A DNA stretch of 10,338 nucleotides from the NCBI GenBank assembly GCA_944393755.1, contig CALYBF010000046.1:1-10338 (forward strand), written 5' to 3'. The DNA is from an uncultured Clostridia bacterium. Its GTDB lineage: Bacteria; Bacillota; Clostridia; TANB77; CAG-508. Within the stretch, counting starts at the first letter, position 1. Each line of letters opens with the position of its first letter. Shown one piece after another: positions 7,791-10,338 of this stretch. The notes beneath the pieces are model-generated. The model ran no database searches, had not been told where the DNA came from, and worked only from the letters and a program-made list of their open reading frames with translations. The position numbers were made by a program, and so were the translations under genes.

Positions 7791-7917
7791 CTTGTTTTTC
7801 TTTATTTGTAAAGTTTTAATTATAAATACTCGCATTTCCTTTATTTTTTTCGCTTTTTCTATCTTTTTTAAATCTTGCGCTATAAAGTTTACTTATAGGT
7901 TATCAAAAATTGTTTTC

Positions 7918-8844
7918 TTAGCTGGAAATACGATTATTTTTTAATTTTTCATTTATTTTATTTTCAAAGAATTTTACTTCTTCTTCACAAAATTGTTTAT
8001 AAAAATTTTCTACTATTCCTTTTAAATATTTTTTCATTTTTTCCAATTTTTTATCTTCTGCCATTTTTATTATTTTGCTTAAAATTTTTTCAAATTCTTT
8101 ATGATTTTCTACTTTTTTAAGGGCAATTATATTAGAAAATAAATCTTCTTTTTGAACTAAGTTATTTATAGATAATTTATTAATTTCAATTAGATTGTAT
8201 TTAAAATCTATTTTATAATCATCAAATATATAATCATCTATTTGCATTTGACTAAAATTGTTTGGTATTTCAAATTGCTGATTGTCATCATAAATAAGTA
8301 TAGGAACTACAATTGGATATTTCATATCTTCTTTTATTTTAACATTTACGTTCCAATCATATATAATATCTACACAATAATTTAACATATTATATAAAAT
8401 ATTATCATCTTTTTCATCTTGATATTTTAATAAGAAATATATGTCTCTATTTTTTAGTTTGTATAATATGTCCTCTCTTCTTAATTTATATCTGTTGCTT
8501 GCAAATTTACTTTCATATTTTTCTAATTCTTCTTTATTTACCTTTTCTTCTATTTCTATATAATTATTTATTAAATTTACAACCTCTTCTGTATCTTCTA
8601 AGATAATATGTACTATATCTTTATAAACATTTTCCTTTTTCTTTTGTTTATAATTATATTCTGCTTCATCTTCTGCTAGTTGAAATACACTATTAAGACG
8701 CAAAGTGTGTATGCATTTTATATAATCATTATATGTGAATATGTTCAACTTCTTTTCCTCCTCATATTTAAACTTTAACCTTATACTTTGGAAATTTTTA
8801 GAACCTTGATTTTTGATCAAAAATTTCTTGATTAAACAATTCAT
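7918..8844 (-). CDS. Rpn/PD-(D/E)XK nuclease-family transposase relative, possibly inactive
   Basis: A 308-residue protein resembling the Rpn/YhgA-like recombination-promoting nucleases (Transposase_31/PDDEXK_2 groups). Recognisable parts are VYKDIVHIILEDTEEVVNLI (73-92), where members carry a 'DK.FRELL...KEF..FI' segment; REDILYKL (123-130) with the presumed catalytic D125; DIYFLLKYQDE (134-144), where active members read 'vyfLiEHQs'; and KYPIVVPILIYDD (175-187), the family's 'yP.viPIvlYtG' strand. The expected catalytic Glu is Lys (K140) while Q142 is kept, so nuclease activity is doubtful. The first 70 residues are poorly recognisable and the ribosome site is weak (GAGAT), so the start is uncertain; no other Met occurs before residue 153. 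The tail (245-308) is Lys/Glu-rich and helical. It is monocistronic and transcribed on the same strand as its neighbours. Family placement is from memory of motifs. Confidence 0.55.
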   Translation of the reverse strand: MNCLIKKFLIKNQGSKNFQSIRLKFKYEEEKKLNIFTYNDYIKCIHTLRLNSVFQLAEDEAEYNYKQKKKENVYKDIVHIILEDTEEVVNLINNYIEIEEKVNKEELEKYESKFASNRYKLRREDILYKLKNRDIYFLLKYQDEKDDNILYNMLNYCVDIIYDWNVNVKIKEDMKYPIVVPILIYDDNQQFEIPNNFSQMQIDDYIFDDYKIDFKYNLIEINKLSINNLVQKEDLFSNIIALKKVENHKEFEKILSKIIKMAEDKKLEKMKKYLKGIVENFYKQFCEEEVKFFENKINEKLKNNRISS

Positions 8845-8860
8845 ATATATTATCTCATAA

Positions 8861-8899
8861 AATTAGAGAAAAGCCAAGCTTTTCTCTGATTTTTTTTAA
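8861..8899. terminator. Strong hairpin terminator after the TrmL gene
   Basis: AGAGAAAAGC (8865-8874) and GCTTTTCTCT (8878-8887) form a perfect 10-bp stem with a CAA loop, extendable to about 14 bp using AATT against GATT. On the plus strand it is followed by eight or more Ts, the classic form. On the minus strand, where the methyltransferase operon ends 40 bases before it, the tail is only AATTTTAT. It probably works in both directions and insulates the Rpn-like gene from the operon upstream. Confidence 0.65.
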
Positions 8900-8929
8900 A
8901 CTTTTCATCGCAAAATTCGACATTTTTTC

Positions 8930-9433
8930 TCACTTTTTGTCGAAGTAATTACTTATTTCCTCTAAATTTTCAAATTCTTTTTGCCTTAAAACCTCATATA
9001 CAACAATGGCTACAGAGTTTGATAAATTAAGAGACCTTAAATTATTTCTCATAGGTATTCTAATTGTTTTGTCTATATATTTTTGTAAAATATCTTCTGG
9101 AAGTCCTTTAGTTTCTTTTCCAAATAATAAAAATACTTCTTCCATTTTACTATAATTTGGTTCTGAATATACGTGTTTTCCTTTTGTAGTTGCAAAAAAC
9201 ATATTATTTTCTTCTGGTTTATATTTTTTTAAGAACTCATCAAAAGAATTATGTTCTTCTATCTCTACTTTATCCCAATAGTCAAGTCCTGCTCTTTTTA
9301 CTGCTTTTTCAGATATACTAAACCCTAATGGGTGTACTAAGTGTAATTTTGCTCCTATTGCAGCACACGTTCTTGCTATATTTCTTGTATTTTGTGGAAT
9401 TTCTGGTTCTACCATTACTACATTTATTTTCAT
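8930..9433 (-). CDS. trmL: tRNA (cytidine/uridine-34 2'-O)-methyltransferase TrmL (SpoU/SPOUT)
   Basis: A 167-residue minimal SPOUT enzyme of the TrmL/YibK/CspR group, which uses S-adenosylmethionine to 2'-O-methylate the wobble nucleotide of tRNA-Leu isoacceptors in E. coli. Motif 1 is IPQNTRNIARTC (12-23), followed by HPLGF (34-38) and KRAGLDYW (46-53). Motif 2 is LFGKETKGLP (103-112). Motif 3 is IRIPMRNNLRSLNLSNSVAI (124-143), which makes the trefoil-knot cofactor pocket. Length and the lack of an N-terminal extension are typical. The family usually has NTGN in motif 1; here the Gly is Arg17 (AGA codon), a change worth noting but not disabling by itself. The start has GAGGAA seven bases upstream. 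The TrmH-like gene ends 16 bases upstream, so both are probably one operon. Confidence 0.9.
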   Translation of the reverse strand: MKINVVMVEPEIPQNTRNIARTCAAIGAKLHLVHPLGFSISEKAVKRAGLDYWDKVEIEEHNSFDEFLKKYKPEENNMFFATTKGKHVYSEPNYSKMEEVFLLFGKETKGLPEDILQKYIDKTIRIPMRNNLRSLNLSNSVAIVVYEVLRQKEFENLEEISNYFDKK

Positions 9434-9449
9434 TTTATATTCCTCTTTC

Positions 9450-10244
9450 CTATTTATTATTTAATTTTTGCCTTACATATTCATATAATATTATTCCTGT
9501 TGCAACAGAGGCATTTAAGCTTTCTGTTTTTCCAAGCATTGGTATTTTTATTTTTTCATCAGCTAATTTTATTATTTTATCTTCGACTCCATTTGCTTCA
9601 TTTCCTATTACTATAACTTTTTTATCATATTTAACATCATAAATACTTTTACTATTTTCCAATGATGTTACTAATATTTTAAATTTATTTTTCTTTACTT
9701 CTTTTAATGTTTTTTCTAAATCTTCACACTCTATTATTTTAACTCTATAAATTGCTCCCATTGTAGAACGTACTACTTTTGGGTTATATGGGTCTGCTGT
9801 TCCTTTTGATATTAATATTTGTTTTAAACCACAACTATCTACTGTTCTTAAAATTGTTCCTAAATTTCCCGGATCTTGTATATCATCTAATGCAACTATT
9901 ATATCTTCATCATAATTTATTTCTTTGTTTTTATTGTTTTTTTCTATTATTGCCATAACTCCTTGTGGAGTTTGTACTTCTGTTATATATTTAAAAACTT
10001 TATTTGTTACATATATACACTCATATTTTGCTATTTCATACATTAATTCTTTAGGTATACTATCAGATTTTTCGCAATCATCACATATAATTATCTTCCT
10101 AATAGAAGCTTTCTCTAAAATAGCCTCTTTTACCATTTTTATCCCTTCTACTATATATACATTTTCTAAATCTCTATACTTTTTTTCTTTTAATTTTTTT
10201 ATATTTTTAATAGTTTCATTATCTTTACTAGATATTACGTTCAT
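9450..10244 (-). CDS. TrmH/RlmB-family RNA 2'-O-methyltransferase (YsgA-like)
   Basis: A 264-residue SPOUT methyltransferase with an N-terminal SpoU substrate-binding domain (about 5-100: ENVYIVEGIKMVKEA and TEVQTPQGVMAI) and a C-terminal knotted catalytic domain (about 114-262). Motif 1 is DDIQDPGNLGTILRTVDSCG (120-139) with N127 and R133. A middle segment, YNPKVVRSTMGAIYRV (153-168), is typical of the family. Motif 2 is IGNEANGV (213-220) and motif 3 IPMLGKTESLNASVATGIIL (234-253) with S242-L243-N244. It would methylate ribose in 23S rRNA or tRNA; the exact nucleotide cannot be read from the sequence, so no symbol is given. In Bacillus the similar gene ysgA sits by pheST; what lies upstream here is outside the window. 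The ribosome site is AAGGAG about ten bases before ATG 10244. It is first gene of the pair with trmL. Confidence 0.88.
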   Translation of the reverse strand: MNVISSKDNETIKNIKKLKEKKYRDLENVYIVEGIKMVKEAILEKASIRKIIICDDCEKSDSIPKELMYEIAKYECIYVTNKVFKYITEVQTPQGVMAIIEKNNKNKEINYDEDIIVALDDIQDPGNLGTILRTVDSCGLKQILISKGTADPYNPKVVRSTMGAIYRVKIIECEDLEKTLKEVKKNKFKILVTSLENSKSIYDVKYDKKVIVIGNEANGVEDKIIKLADEKIKIPMLGKTESLNASVATGIILYEYVRQKLNNK

Positions 10245-10259
10245 AAATCTCTCTCCTTA

Positions 10260-10327
10260 AAAATACAATAGTACATTTATTATTTACTGTACTATTGTAT
10301 TTTATAACTTTATTCAGATTTTAGCAA
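10260..10327 (-). promoter_or_regulatory. Promoter embedded in a 16-bp palindrome ahead of the methyltransferase operon
   Basis: The plus-strand arms AAAATACAATAGTACA (10260-10275) and TGTACTATTGTATTTT (10288-10303) match perfectly around a 12-base AT loop. A minus-strand promoter, TTGCTA (10327-10322), 17 bases, TAAAAT (10304-10299), overlaps the outer arm, so initiation near 10292 would fall inside the palindrome. It may be an operator. Alternatively it is an RNA hairpin with a short T run (terminator of a gene beyond the window) ending next to the ribosome binding site. Confidence 0.45.
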
Positions 10328-10338
10328 TATTTTATTTA

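Noticed and set aside
7839..7917. CTATAA/TTATAG hairpin near 7880 as terminator of the Rpn-like gene
   Set aside because: The stem is only six AT pairs and no T run follows on the minus strand.
8930..9433. A link between TrmL and frameshifting on the Leu codon CUU
   Set aside because: The TrmL targets known in E. coli are the UUA/UUG-reading tRNA-Leu species, not the one that would decode CUU, so proximity is no evidence.

Overview
The window comes from a very AT-rich, low-GC Gram-positive genome, most likely an anaerobic Clostridia-type Bacillota. The signs are AGGAGG-type ribosome binding sites, Arg written almost only as AGA/AGG with a few CGT/CGA, and a YtaF-type sporulation membrane protein. 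No species can be named from the sequence alone.

Layout, left to right. Positions 1-225 hold no convincing gene, one relatively GC-rich hairpin (69-111) and the terminator of the first gene. A SERCA-like calcium P-type ATPase lies on the minus strand (226-2835). It is divergent from a plus-strand ytaF/MntP-family membrane protein gene (3009-3672). ytaF converges on a minus-strand smc gene (3787-7336), and a block of nested GGGAC-type palindromes sits between them and acts at least as a terminator. Upstream of smc is an XRE-type regulator (7391-7738) with an operator-like palindrome over its promoter. Next is a divergent Rpn/PD-(D/E)XK nuclease-transposase relative (7918-8844) whose expected catalytic Glu reads as Lys. 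Last come two SPOUT RNA methyltransferase genes in tandem, a TrmL-type and a TrmH/RlmB-type (8930-10244), headed by a promoter embedded in a 16-bp palindrome.

The main observation is that both ytaF and smc are broken in the zero frame at the same 9-mer, ACTTCGGAA. In each the reading frame must move +1 at CTT-CGG-A, so CTT is read as Leu, C is skipped and GGA is read as Gly. This restores a family-typical protein: SMC of 1182 residues and YtaF of 220. Reading the window by eye, CGG occurs in frame nowhere else in roughly 3,100 decoded codons. The arrangement is formally like the yeast Ty1 site (CUU-AGG-C), where a slowly decoded Arg codon after CUU provokes +1 slippage. I infer that CGG may be a hungry or unassigned codon here and that CUU-CGG-A may be a programmed +1 frameshift site used in several genes. 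A systematic sequencing artefact is the main alternative.

Functionally the genes are mostly housekeeping: ion transport, chromosome organisation, RNA modification and a sporulation-lineage protein. They do not form one pathway. The two methyltransferases probably form one operon, and the XRE regulator may be co-transcribed with smc.
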